Part shown: positions 11,928 to 23,028 of the stretch, in pieces | How the letters are laid out: each line of letters opens with the position of its first letter | Numbering within the stretch: the first letter of the stretch is position 1 | From: Hedera helix | Lineage: Eukaryota; Streptophyta; Magnoliopsida; Apiales; Araliaceae | Direction of reading: 5' to 3' | Assembly: GCA_947179155.2 (NCBI GenBank) | Contig: OX359284.1 | Span: 7,605,432 to 7,669,431, forward strand | Length of the DNA: 64,000 bases | Notes under the pieces: model-generated | What the model saw: only the letters and a program-made list of their open reading frames with translations | The model's database searches: none | What the model was told of the DNA's origin: nothing | Translations under genes and position numbers: made by a program

Positions 11928-14900
11928 TGTGACGCCCCCAAATCCGAGTTCCTTGAACCTCGAGTTCGGTGCTCACTATTCATCACTCAACAAACATTCA
12001 TAATCTAAAACTTTAATAACTCGTGGAAACATACATAATTTCAATACAAAACGTACCTTCAATCCCAGGTTCCACTAACCTTAATACATCATCATTACCT
12101 TATAATATAACAGGTTTACACATATAGTACGACTAATTACGTCTACTCGTTCATCTTTCCTTTGCCGTGGTACTCCTTAGATTACTCGGCTTAACTGAAA
12201 ATAGTTCATGATATAGCAAGGGTGAGCAACTACTTTGCCCATCAAGTTTAAATAAACGAGAATTGATATATCATGAATGAAAAGGATTTATCTTCAAGGG
12301 TTTCAACAATAGATAACAATTGTGAAATAACAAGAATCAATGTTCAATAAAAGAATGAATTGACTCTTTACTGCTGAGGGGTCTCAAAAGACCATGAACT
12401 GCTGCTAAGGTAGAACAGACATACAATGTCTAACACCTTGTAAAAATAACGGGACACTCGAGGGGATCAGTCCTCTCATGTCCTATGTATATGCATCACA
12501 TTTAGTTTTCTTGCGCGCTGTCGGGTCTCCGACGAATAAAAATCCCCCTTTAACTAGGGGTTGTTCTTTCTCAGTCTTACTGTAAGAATCCGCACCAGCC
12601 AATGGTTTGGATAAACTTTTATAATATTCAATTAAATGAATTTAAACATGCATTTGTCTAGCCGAAACAATTAGCTTAGACGTTCTTAAACAGTTTGCAA
12701 AAGCACTATGTGCGAATACAATAATCAATAACGATGTGAAGTAATTTTCGATAATTAATTCACTCAAAGGTCTGTCAAATATCTACGAGTGTAGATACTT
12801 GCTCAACAATAATTGAATTGCTCAAAGTAATTAAAGTTGAATAATAATTGCAACAATAAGTACAAGTTAAGGGTAGAAGACTTGCCTCGTGCGTCGTTTA
12901 CTGCTAACCAACTTAATTTAACAATCCTTGAACGGACCTAACAATTAAATCAGTTTGATCTTAAATTAGTATCTTATACTTGTAAGTATAATGACCTTTA
13001 TAAACCTTACGAACCACATAATTATATAATTATGGGTATATAAACACATAGGAAACATTATCATTAATTACTTGATAATATTTCAAACACAAAAAAAACC
13101 TATATTAATTATTTAATATAGTTCATACACTTATATAATATTATTAACAATTTAATAATATTTTATTAGTCTTGTAGTATTATTAATCGTTTAATAATAC
13201 ATTATTAGTCTTCTAATATTATTAATCTTTTAATAATATTTTATCAATCACTTAACATTATTAATCCATTAATAACATTTTATTGTCCTTATAATATTAT
13301 TAATTATTTAATAATATTTTATCATCCTTATAATATTATTAATCATTTAATAATATTTTATTCACCTCATAATATTATTAATCCTTTAATAATATTTTAT
13401 TTATTATTTAATATTATTAACTATTTAATAACATTTTAAATCATTATCTAATATTATTAATTATTTAATAATATTTTATTAATTATCTAATATTATTAAT
13501 CATTTAATAATATTTTATTACCTCATTAATATTATTAACCATTTAATAATATTTTAAACATTATCTAATATTATTAATTATTTAATAATATTTTATTTAA
13601 TATCCAATATTATTAATCATTTAATAATATTTTATTATCTTATTAATATTATTAATCATCTAATAATATTTTAAATCATTATCTAATATTATTAATCATT
13701 TAGTAATATTTTATTTATTATCTAATATTATTAATCATTTAATAATATTTTATTCATTATCTAATATTATTAATCATTAAATAATATTTTATTCATTTAC
13801 TAATATTATTATTTATTTAATAATATTTTATTGACTTATTAATATTATTACTCATTTAATAATATTTTAATCTCTTACTAATATTATCAATCATTTCATA
13901 ATATTTGATTACTTATTAATATTATTAACCATGTAGTAATATTTTAATACTCTTTAAATAATACCAAAAGATAACTTTTAAATTGGGTTAACCTTAGTAT
14001 TTAATTTAAACATTTAGATAGCATTGATTTACAAATAGACTCCATATAAATTTGTTTAATACCCAAATATATTCATTTTACACCTATTTCAACTTAATTT
14101 TTTAAAGAAAACTCGACCCGGATCGACCCGACCCGACCCGGACCGACCCGACCCGACCCGGAGCACCAAAAATCTGCTTAGCAGATTGTTCTGACGCAGC
14201 TGCGTCACTCCTGACGCGGCTGCGTCAGCCGTTTTATCCGAAAGTCAACTGTTTGACTGTTCGACCCTCCGACGCTCCGACAGCCATAACTTCTTCATAC
14301 GAAAACATTTTGGGGTGATTCTTGAGTCCATTCTCATCAGAATTTCCCCCTCTACAATTTCTCTTTAGACCACAAATCCAAATTCCAAACGTAACTAGAC
14401 TCAAAATGGCTCACAATGCAACATAGGGTTTTAAAATCAACATCCTTTGCGGTAAAAGCCATAACTTCTTCGTTATTCAATATTTTTGAAAACTTCAAGT
14501 TGGACTTTTCTTTAAGACTCATAGATCTAACTTTCTAACCATAGAAATTAATTTTCCAACTTGTATATTTCAAACTACGACCTTAAACACAACATGTATC
14601 GTTAGGGTTTTACCGGTAAAATATGTTATGAACATTTCTACAACTTTTATACATTTCTCACATACCAAATCATGATTTAAGAATATCAAACCATGTATCT
14701 ACCAATTTATCATAGCTTAAGACTTCTAGACCATCAAAACCACTTTTGATCGGTTAAAAATATATTTTGACCATATAAAACATATATAGCCTACAAAAAT
14801 GAAATAAAGATGAGATAGAACACTTTTGAACCTTATGTTCTTTTTCTCTTGGCTAGAGGCTTTGTTGGTGACTCCTCCTTGATAAGTCTCTAGCAATCTC

Positions 14901-16097
14901 CTTGGTGAAAAACCAACTCTCAAGAGTTCTCTCTATTTTCTCTAGAATGCTCTCTCTATTCTCTCTTGGAGTTCTTACAAAATGACTAACAAACCTAGCA
15001 AGTCTTTGCTCCTTCTTATTTATAGAAGTCTAGGATTTTACCATTAACTTTCCTAATCAACTAACATTAGTTGATTAAGGCTCTAATCTTGCTTACTATG
15101 CATGGAATGACCACTTGATGGACATTTTGATTGACCCTTTGATTGACTAGGGTGGTTGGATGTTACTTGAACCAATTTACACTCCAAAATCATCCAACAA
15201 GCTAGCTTTATATCCATGTGGGCCCCAAAATTCGGGATTGACCAATATTTATCCAATTTGACTTTATTTTTAAGTCTTATATAATTATATAAGTATCCAT
15301 ATATATATACACCAATATATGTATACATATTTACCTATACAAGCTTATTGGGCTCCACTTTGGATCTTAGAATTAAGTTCTATTGGACTCATTCAATTAA
15401 ATTGTTTGGGCTCAATTTATATCACACATTGGGCTAGCATTTACATAACTATGCTATCTTTAATTAAAATAAGCATTGGGCTTATTTAATAATTTACATG
15501 GACTAGTAATTAAATTAATTACTTGGGCTACTAGGTAAACTTAATTGTCCTAGTTTAACCACTCATTTGGATTTAAAATATAATCCAATTAGATTTGCTA
15601 TTTATAAGTCCATCGGACTCCTTAATTAAATTAGCTTACATAACACCATCACTTACAAACTCTTGGGTTTATTTTAATAAAACCCTAACACTTAATAATA
15701 CAAGCAAATTGACTTGATTAAATTAATTCATTCACTAACCCTTATCATCAAATTGGGCTTATAATATCATTACTCATACACGTACAATTATTTCCACAAT
15801 GGGGTTATCTTTAATAATTCACTTGCTTCTTCTTTCTCATTATTCATACAAGTAATTAACTTGTTCATTATAAAACTTCTTAATTGTCATACAAGGCCAA
15901 CATTCAAGCTTTGTGATTTTATCACAAAAGCTTCTCTTGAAATCTTTTTCCTTCTTTAGTTAATTAATTTAATTAACTAATTTAATACCTCTCATCATAC
16001 AACTTATCACATACACATATACTTCATACCTCATATATTATTATGGATATAATTAAATAAAAAAAAAATTAGGTTCGTAATTTTCTCGGTCATTACA
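11928..16097 (-). mobile_element. 5' LTR (4170 bp) of long-LTR element
   Basis: It is the same length and nearly the same sequence as 3631-7800, including the hairpin array and TATA box. On its right (upstream in the element's sense) it is followed by a second polypurine tract and a second interior, where flanking host DNA would be expected. That makes it a middle LTR shared by two element units. Confidence 0.92.
13146..13957. repeat. AT hairpin array, second copy
   Basis: This is the 8297-bp-offset copy of the array at 4849-5660, with the same number of units and no change that I noticed. Such simple AT-rich arrays usually drift quickly, so the identity supports a very recent duplication or gene conversion between LTRs, or an assembly duplication. 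Confidence 0.85.
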
Positions 16098-19000
16098 TTC
16101 ACCCCTCCTTATAAGTATTCTGTCCCCAGAATCATCGCTACAAGGTTACTTAAGATTTTCTTATACTTCGTTCTTTTCCTGACTCTTTTCCTCGTATATC
16201 CGAATTAATTTTACGGACAACTTACTTTTCATCTTTCTAACATAATCCTTTGATTTAAGGACAATTCATTTAGTAAAGTATTCTACTTTCTTCGAGAAGT
16301 TCTATTTATTTCGTGGAATTCTCAGACATATAGTACTCGAATCAAATAATACCTAAACAATTATATTATTGATCGAAAAATAACCGTCTCCATATCTCTT
16401 GACTTTCTTAGTATTACTTCTCGCTTTGCTTTCCTTCTTCGGGCATTCCTTAAACGGATAACCCATTCTTCCACAAACACTTCCTATTCTTCCTGGGACC
16501 AGGACAATTCGAAGCACCGTGTCCTTTCCCTCCACATCTATAACAACTATCTGTCCCTTTTAGACATACTCCTATGTGGTTCTTTCCACAACTTTCACAA
16601 CTTTCTATTCATCGTTTGTCTTTCCTTTGATCATTCTCACCATTTTTATGGTTCCTCTTTCATTTCTGAGCGTTACAACCTCTGCTACTACCTTTACCAT
16701 TACTTCATCACTTTTCTCTCCTTTTCCTCTCTTGTTTTTATTCTACCAAAGCCTTATCTCCGCCTTCTGCTATGATTGCCTTTTCCATCATTGCTGAAAA
16801 CGTGTTAAATCTGATGAATTGAAACCTTACTGTAGATCCATCGATTAAATCCTTGTTCAAACCTTCTTGCCCTTCGTTCTCCCGTGTCCACTTGATGTGC
16901 AACAAATCTTGCCAGCTCATTAATCTTGGCGGCATATTCTACTACCGTCGTACCTCCCTGTTTGAGTCCCAAAACTTTCACTTCCATTCTTGTCTTTGTA
17001 CTATTTGGAAAATAGTTTTCAAAGCTCAATTCACTAAACGCGTTCACATAACCATTCCTTCTCCTGTTCGACTTTTGTTAGTCTTCCACCTATAATCAGT
17101 CTCTCCCTTCATTCATGAAGGTGACCACTGCTGTCTTCTGTTCCTCTGTAACACGTACAACTTCAAACACTTTCTCCATCTTTTCCATCATTGTCTGAGC
17201 TTCAATTGAATCTGATGTTCCTCGAAACTCAGGTGGTCCTATCTTTTAAAATCCTTAAAATTTGCCACTCGATTTTTCGGCGAACTTCCAAATGCTGAAT
17301 TTCTGCTTTGTATCGCTTCTGCTACCATATTAGCAAAAGTTTGCATCGGGTCCATTTAACCTCCTTTACTATCAACTGATTCTTTTATCCTACGATTTCG
17401 AGTTTGTCTATGCAGCGACATTATCTGTTTTTAAAATAAAACTTACGTTATGCTCTTATATTCTGTTCCTTACATTCATTCTTGTAGCATTTAATATTAA
17501 TGCTCACAGTATCACTCTAAAGCATATAAACATAACATCTATATTTATACGCAACAATAGTGCTTTATCACATTTCATTCTGAAACCTACTTCAATAAAC
17601 GTCCATATCCCATAAAGACCGCAAAAGTCGGGACTTAACATAACCATCTAACCCATATACTCCAAGAGTTTGGGTTTTACAAACACATAGTATCCCTTAC
17701 TCCTCTTATTCACTTCTTCTTCCTCTTATACAACATATTTTTACCTTCCTTACCCCGGAACTTAATAACTCGAATCCCATCTTCTTCTTATGTTCCCTTA
17801 CACGTACTTGATTGTTAAGTAGTGTATCACTATTCTTCTTTAATTTCTCATCATCCAGAAAATTCACTATCATGCTAAGCATTGTCATTTATTCCTCATC
17901 ATATCCTCCATTAATCTTATACCTATCATCGTACTCTCGATAATTTCTCATGTTGTTTATTAGCTTCTTCCTTTCTTCCTCTTTCTGAAGTCTCTGTATC
18001 TTTAAAACAAATACTCACACCTTCTCTGATAATGATTTTCTTCAAGCCTAAGTAACTGTGGTGCGACAATCGTGCACCTTATCCTTCTTCAAATCATAGC
18101 TTGCTCCTTGACGCAAGACATTACAATATAACACAACCTACCAGTAATATTCAGGAGAACAATACTGGCCACACACAATTCTCAATTCACTGATAACTTT
18201 AAAATCTTTATCTATGACCTTGTTCTAACCTCCATCACAAATTTTTCATCGAACCTACCACACCATATGAGTTCAGGAACTTACCACAATCGCATGGCTT
18301 GAGGAACTTATCCTAGTCAGACCTTAATCGTCCATTCGCTGAGGGGTTCCATCATACAATTATGAGTCACGAACTTACCATACGTGTGAGTTTTCAGAAC
18401 ACGCTCCTAACCTCAACATTCTCTACCTATCCGATATATTATGAGAAAAGACTCACCTTCTCACCATATATATGTCGAATAGCGCGACCCAAGATTTCAC
18501 TGACTATCATAATTAGGAAGCTAAGTGGTTGTCAAACCAAACACAATCTCCTGTCCATACAAGAAATTGGTCAACTCGGCCACTATATTACTATAGGAAG
18601 CTAAGCGGTTCTAAAACCAAGCACTAATTCCCCGCCCATACAAGGAATCGCACAACTCAACCACTAATATGAGTCCTCAAATAAAATCTACAACCTATAA
18701 TTTTCTTATTAACTTAATATGAATTTTCTTAATCCATACCTTAACACATAACTCCTCACGAGTTCATCTTCGTAGATCATTTCACGATCTTATTATTATT
18801 CTTTCTACTACTCAACAATCTTATTGTAAGATGTCTTCTATCACTTCTTTGATATCCTTTTTCAGATATCTTTTATTAATTTCTTTCTTGCCTCTGGATT
18901 TCTCCAATTTCATTGATTCATTCCTCAAAAGCGTCTACTATTAGACTCGTCGATCGTTCGTATGGAATTACGGTCTAATTCCTTAACTTTCTTCCCTATT

Positions 19001-19467
19001 GTCTAGAGTATTCTTTCTTTAGAACTTTCTCTTGACATTATCATTTGGCATAATACGGTAGTATTATTACCTCTCTACAGATTTTAAGCATTACTTTTAA
19101 TGCCAACATATAATCCATCACTTAAAATTTGTTAACATATTCTTCCTTGGTACGTAGTACCCCATCATTTATACAGTTACACACTTTTAAGCATTCTTTT
19201 GCTTACTAATCATACGCACAATTATCAATCACCTATCTTCAAATCATTTGATAGCCTAAACGCTATATCTCGATCTCTTCATTAAATCTTCATTCTTCAA
19301 ACTTCCATCTTATCGTCATCTTGTCTTTCTATCATCCATTTGCATATTTAATAAACATTTTAATATGCATCACATTAGTACTTAGTACTATACTTATTCT
19401 CAGCACCATGCTAATTACATAACATATCCCGCTCTTAACTCCAAAATTGGGATTTTCAAAATTTTAT
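16098..19467 (-). mobile_element. Second, 5'-truncated interior of long-LTR element
   Basis: The segment matches 7801-11170, starting with the polypurine tract and gag remnant and stopping 757 bp short of the position equivalent to the LTR border at 11928. It lacks the primer site and the expected third LTR. At 19467 it passes directly into chromovirus gag-pol. The junction follows GGGATTTTCAAAATTTTAT. One interior continuing past the middle LTR is the signature of a tandem (LTR-INT-LTR-INT-LTR) array that later lost its end. Confidence 0.88.
16347..17355 (-). pseudogene. gag: gag remnant, second copy
   Basis: It is identical in layout to 8050-9058. The start is at 17355-17353, the capsid motif TVVEYAAKINELARF lies within 16805-17047 and the CX2CX4HX4C knuckle at 16504-16545. 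It carries the same frame breaks as the first copy, so the damage predates the duplication. Confidence 0.82.
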
Positions 19468-22400
19468 CCTGCCACAAAATCAAGTCCAGCTGCAGTGATG
19501 ATACCAAAAGCTAGCGCGGATAAGGGAAAATCTGTAGTTCAAGGGAGAGCTTTTGTTGTGACATCCCAAATGGCACGAAACTCGAACGAGGTGATAACCG
19601 GTAAGCTATTCATAAATTCTCGTGAAGTCTACGCTTTGTTAGATACTGGTTCTACCCATTCTTTTATCTCACCTACATGTGCTCAGCGTTTAAACTTAAC
19701 TCCTGAAAATTTGGACTTTGACTTATCAGTTGAAACCCCATTAGGAGAAATGACCATTACATCTACTGTCTATAAATCTTGCCTAGTTCAAATCAACAAC
19801 CTCACATTACCTGTTGACCTTTCTTTGGAGATGCATGAATTTGATGTGATTTTAGGAATTGATTGGTTGACTACCCATCATGCTAAAATTGATTGTTTTC
19901 ATAAGATTATTAGTTTTCATATTCCTAATCAACCTGTCATACAAATTCAAGCAACTAAACCATTGAAATCTATAACTGTTATTTCTAGCCATAAAGCCAT
20001 TCGTTTATTGAAAAACGGATGTCAAGCCTTTTTAGCTCATGTCACTGATTTGAACAAAAATACGTCAAACTTGAATGATATTCCCATTGTTAATGAGTTT
20101 CCTGACGTTTTTCCGGAGGAACTTCCTGGTTTACCCCCAAACCGTGAAATTGAATTTTGTATTGATCTTGAACCTGGTACCAAGCCCATTTCCAAAACTC
20201 CATACCGAATGGCTCCCATTGAACTTCAAGAGTTAAAAGTCCAACTACAGGAATTGTTGGATACTGGTTTCATTCGTCCGAGTGCATCACCTTGGGGTGC
20301 TCCTGTTCTATTTGTGAAGAAGAAAGACGGGAGTATGAGATTGTGCATTGACTACCGAGAATTGAACCATGTCACCATCAAAAACAGGTATCCGTTACCT
20401 CGAATTGATGACATGTTTGATCAATTACAAGGTGCTCAACATTTCTCAAAGATTGATCTCCGTTCTGGATATCATCAGTTAAAGGTTAAAGCTGAGGACA
20501 TTCCAAAGACTGCTTTCAGAACTCGTTATGGGCATTATGAGTTTTTAGTCATGCCTTTTGGACTAACCAATGCTCCTGCAGCTTTTATGGACATGATGAA
20601 CCGAATATTCAAGGAATATTTGGATCATTTTGTGGTTGTCTTTATTGATGACATCCTCATATACTCCAAAAGTCGTGAGGATCATGAACAACACCTGAGA
20701 TTGATACTCCAGAAGCTCCGTGAGAACAAATTATATGCCAAGTTGAAGAAATGTGAGTTCTGGCTTGAGGAGGTCACGTTTCTTGGGCATGTGATTTCTA
20801 GTCAAGGAATATCAGTCGATCCTGCGAAGATTGAAACGGTACTAAATTGGGAACAACCCAAGACAGTAACCGAAGTCCGAAGTTTTCTGGGCCTAGCTGG
20901 TTATTATCGGAGATTCGTAGAAGGATTTTCTCGAATCGCCACTCCATTAACTCAGCTTACTCGGAAAAGCACAAAATTCATATGGAGCGAGCAATGCGAG
21001 AAAAGTTTTCAAGAGCTTAAGAGGAGACTTGTTTCAGCTCCTGTTCTGACCATTCCATCAGGATCGGGAGAATTTGTCATATACAGCGATGCTTCAGGCA
21101 AAGGTCTAGGCTGTGTCCTTATGCAACATGGAAAGGTTATAGCCTATGCCTCTCGACAACTCAAAGATTATGAGAAAAATTACCCTACTCATGATCTAGA
21201 GTTGGCAGCAGTCGTTTTCGCGTTGAAGATTTGGAGACACTACTTGTACGGAGAGAAAGTGGATATCTATACGGATCATAAAAGTCTCAAGTATTTCTTC
21301 ACCCAGAAGGAACTCAACATGCGACAACGACGTTGGCTTGAGCTGTTGAAGGATTATGATCACACAATCCAGTATCACCCGGGAAAGGCGAACGTTGTAG
21401 CTGACGCTTTGAGCAGAAAATCTTATGCGAGTACAAGTGCACTGCTGACAACACAAAAGCGTATTTTGTACGACTTGCAAAAGATGGAGATGGAGCTAAA
21501 GACACCAGGGACCCACTCGAAGATTGCTCACGTGCAAGTAGAACCAGCTTTAATCGATAAAATTAAAGCTGCTCAAGCTACCGATCCGGAACTGATAAAC
21601 ATGATAAAGAAAGTACAAGAAGGTACCATTCCCGAAGCAAGAATCGACGAGAAAGGAATACTTCGAGTCAACTCTCGACTCTGTGTTCCTAACGATCCTG
21701 AATTAAAGCATAAAATCATGATGGAGGCACACAACACGCCATTTGCAATCCACCCTGGAGGTACCAAGATGTATCGAGATCTTCGACATACATTTTGGTG
21801 GAACAATATGAAAAGGGAGATTGCAGAGTTTATCTCAAGGTGCTTAACTTGTCAACGTGTCAAGGCAGAGCATCAAGTACCTAAGGGTCCTTTACAACCA
21901 CTTGAGGTTCCCGAATGGAAGTGGGAACACATCAATATGGATTTCGTGACGGGTCTTCCCAAAGTTTCTCAAGGCTTAGATGCAATTTGGGTCATCGTAG
22001 ATAGATTGACCAAATCCGCTCATTTCTTGCCTATACGAGAAAACTTTTCACTTGAACGTCTTGCCGGTATGTACATAAATGAGATCGTGAGATTGCATGG
22101 CATGCCACTTTCCATAGTTTCTGATCGAGATCCTAGATTCACTTCACGCTTTTGGATCAGTCTACAAAAAGCTATGGGCACTGAACTACGTTTTAGTTCT
22201 GCATACCATCCTCAAACGGACGGACAATCGGAAAGGACGATCCAGACCCTCGAAGATCTTTTGAGACTTTGCGTACTAGATTTCAAAGGAAGTTGGGATA
22301 AGTACTTGCCATTGGTGGAATTTTCCTACAACAACAGTTACCAAGCAAGTATAGGTATGGCTCCATTCGAGGCTTTATATGGACGCAAATGTCGCTCTCC

Positions 22401-23028
22401 AGTATGTTGGAATGAGGTAGGAGAAGCAAAACTGTTGGGACCCGAGTTGGTACGCTTGACGACCGAAAAGATCCAAATGATCCGACAACGAATACAGACA
22501 GCACAAGAACGACAAAAGAGTTATGCCGATCTTCATCGGAGAGATGAGAGATTCAACGTCGGAGATCATGTATTCTTACGTGTTTCTCCATGGAAAGGGG
22601 TTACGAGATTCGGAAAGAGAGGAAAACTCAACCCTCGATTTATTGGCCCATTTGAAATCCTCGATCGGATGAGAACTGTAGCTTACAGACTAGCCTTACC
22701 ACCAAGTATGTCTCGCATCCATAACGTTTTTCACATATCTATGTTACGTAAATATGTGAAGGACCCAAACCACGTCATTGAGTTAGAACCAGACGTTATA
22801 GCAGAAGATTTAACGTATGAGGAAGTACCTGTTAAGATCCTAGATAAGAAGGAGCAGATCTTACGCTCAAAGGTTATACCTCAAGTTAAGGTTTTATGGA
22901 GGAACCAAGATATTGAGGAAATGACCTGGGAGCTAGAATCTGAGATGAAGTCTAGGTATCCATACCTCTTCGAAATGCCAGGTACGTCAATTTCGGGGAC
23001 GAAATTTCATAAGGAGGGGAGGTTGTAA
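19468..23028 (+). CDS. pol: Chromovirus pol: protease, RT, RNase H, integrase, chromodomain (5' end severed)
   Basis: This is an open frame of about 1187 codons encoding the replication enzymes of a Ty3/gypsy element. The order is the end of gag, a protease with DTG (19642-19650), RT with FIDD (20641-20652) and MPFGLTNAPAAF, and RNase H with its first catalytic Asp near 21088 plus TDHKSL. Integrase has a HHCC finger (Cys at 21841 and 21850) and a D,D35E triad (21940, 22123, 22231). Then come a GPY/F-like module (RFIGPFEIL) and a C-terminal chromodomain-like region (~22820-22960). Protease before RT before integrase is the Ty3/gypsy order; the GPY/F and chromodomain place it in the chromoviruses (Tekay/Del-like, inferred). 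The stop TAA at 23026 lies inside the first bases of the 3' LTR. The frame is open upstream to 19447 only through insert DNA; no native start remains, so expression is doubtful although the enzymes look intact. Confidence 0.95.
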   Translation, partial: PATKSSPAAVMIPKASADKGKSVVQGRAFVVTSQMARNSNEVITGKLFINSREVYALLDTGSTHSFISPTCAQRLNLTPENLDFDLSVETPLGEMTITSTVYKSCLVQINNLTLPVDLSLEMHEFDVILGIDWLTTHHAKIDCFHKIISFHIPNQPVIQIQATKPLKSITVISSHKAIRLLKNGCQAFLAHVTDLNKNTSNLNDIPIVNEFPDVFPEELPGLPPNREIEFCIDLEPGTKPISKTPYRMAPIELQELKVQLQELLDTGFIRPSASPWGAPVLFVKKKDGSMRLCIDYRELNHVTIKNRYPLPRIDDMFDQLQGAQHFSKIDLRSGYHQLKVKAEDIPKTAFRTRYGHYEFLVMPFGLTNAPAAFMDMMNRIFKEYLDHFVVVFIDDILIYSKSREDHEQHLRLILQKLRENKLYAKLKKCEFWLEEVTFLGHVISSQGISVDPAKIETVLNWEQPKTVTEVRSFLGLAGYYRRFVEGFSRIATPLTQLTRKSTKFIWSEQCEKSFQELKRRLVSAPVLTIPSGSGEFVIYSDASGKGLGCVLMQHGKVIAYASRQLKDYEKNYPTHDLELAAVVFALKIWRHYLYGEKVDIYTDHKSLKYFFTQKELNMRQRRWLELLKDYDHTIQYHPGKANVVADALSRKSYASTSALLTTQKRILYDLQKMEMELKTPGTHSKIAHVQVEPALIDKIKAAQATDPELINMIKKVQEGTIPEARIDEKGILRVNSRLCVPNDPELKHKIMMEAHNTPFAIHPGGTKMYRDLRHTFWWNNMKREIAEFISRCLTCQRVKAEHQVPKGPLQPLEVPEWKWEHINMDFVTGLPKVSQGLDAIWVIVDRLTKSAHFLPIRENFSLERLAGMYINEIVRLHGMPLSIVSDRDPRFTSRFWISLQKAMGTELRFSSAYHPQTDGQSERTIQTLEDLLRLCVLDFKGSWDKYLPLVEFSYNNSYQASIGMAPFEALYGRKCRSPVCWNEVGEAKLLGPELVRLTTEKIQMIRQRIQTAQERQKSYADLHRRDERFNVGDHVFLRVSPWKGVTRFGKRGKLNPRFIGPFEILDRMRTVAYRLALPPSMSRIHNVFHISMLRKYVKDPNHVIELEPDVIAEDLTYEEVPVKILDKKEQILRSKVIPQVKVLWRNQDIEEMTWELESEMKSRYPYLFEMPGTSISGTKFHKEGRL
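23011..23022 (+). other. Polypurine tract of chromovirus
   Basis: AAGGAGGGGAGG ends just before the 3' LTR start (TGTAAGACC at 23024). It overlaps the last codons of pol, so here the tract is also coding. Confidence 0.9.

Larger units (their letters stand above)
3631..19467 (-). mobile_element. Non-autonomous long-LTR gypsy-type element, LTR-interior-LTR-partial interior
   Basis: The segment 3631-11170 is repeated at 11928-19467, offset by exactly 8297 bp, and I spotted only about half a dozen differences. Read on the minus strand the order is a partial interior (19467-16098), LTR (16097-11928), full interior (11927-7801) and LTR (7800-3631). The LTRs are 4170 bp, TGTAATGACC to GCGTCACA. The interior of about 4.1 kb has a Met-tRNA primer site, a ~2.85 kb leader, a broken gag and a polypurine tract. 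It has no protease, RT or integrase. The layout resembles LARD-type elements, whose long LTRs and coding-poor interiors need enzymes in trans. No right target duplication exists because the right end lies inside an interior copy. Either LTR-LTR recombination followed by deletion, or an assembly error, could explain the layout. Confidence 0.88.

Noticed and set aside
3631..19467. Assembly duplication as the sole explanation of the 8297-bp repeat
   Set aside because: Not excluded, but the copies differ at several sites (for example near 3735/12032, 6694/14991, 7822/16119 and 9953/18250), and the second copy ends inside the interior rather than at a unit border. A real tandem is therefore favoured.
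21196..22569. Minus-strand ORFs opposite the chromovirus pol (21196-21480, 21314-21505, 21573-21806, 22283-22504, 22375-22569)
   Set aside because: They are antisense shadows of a strongly conserved plus-strand frame and show no motifs of their own.
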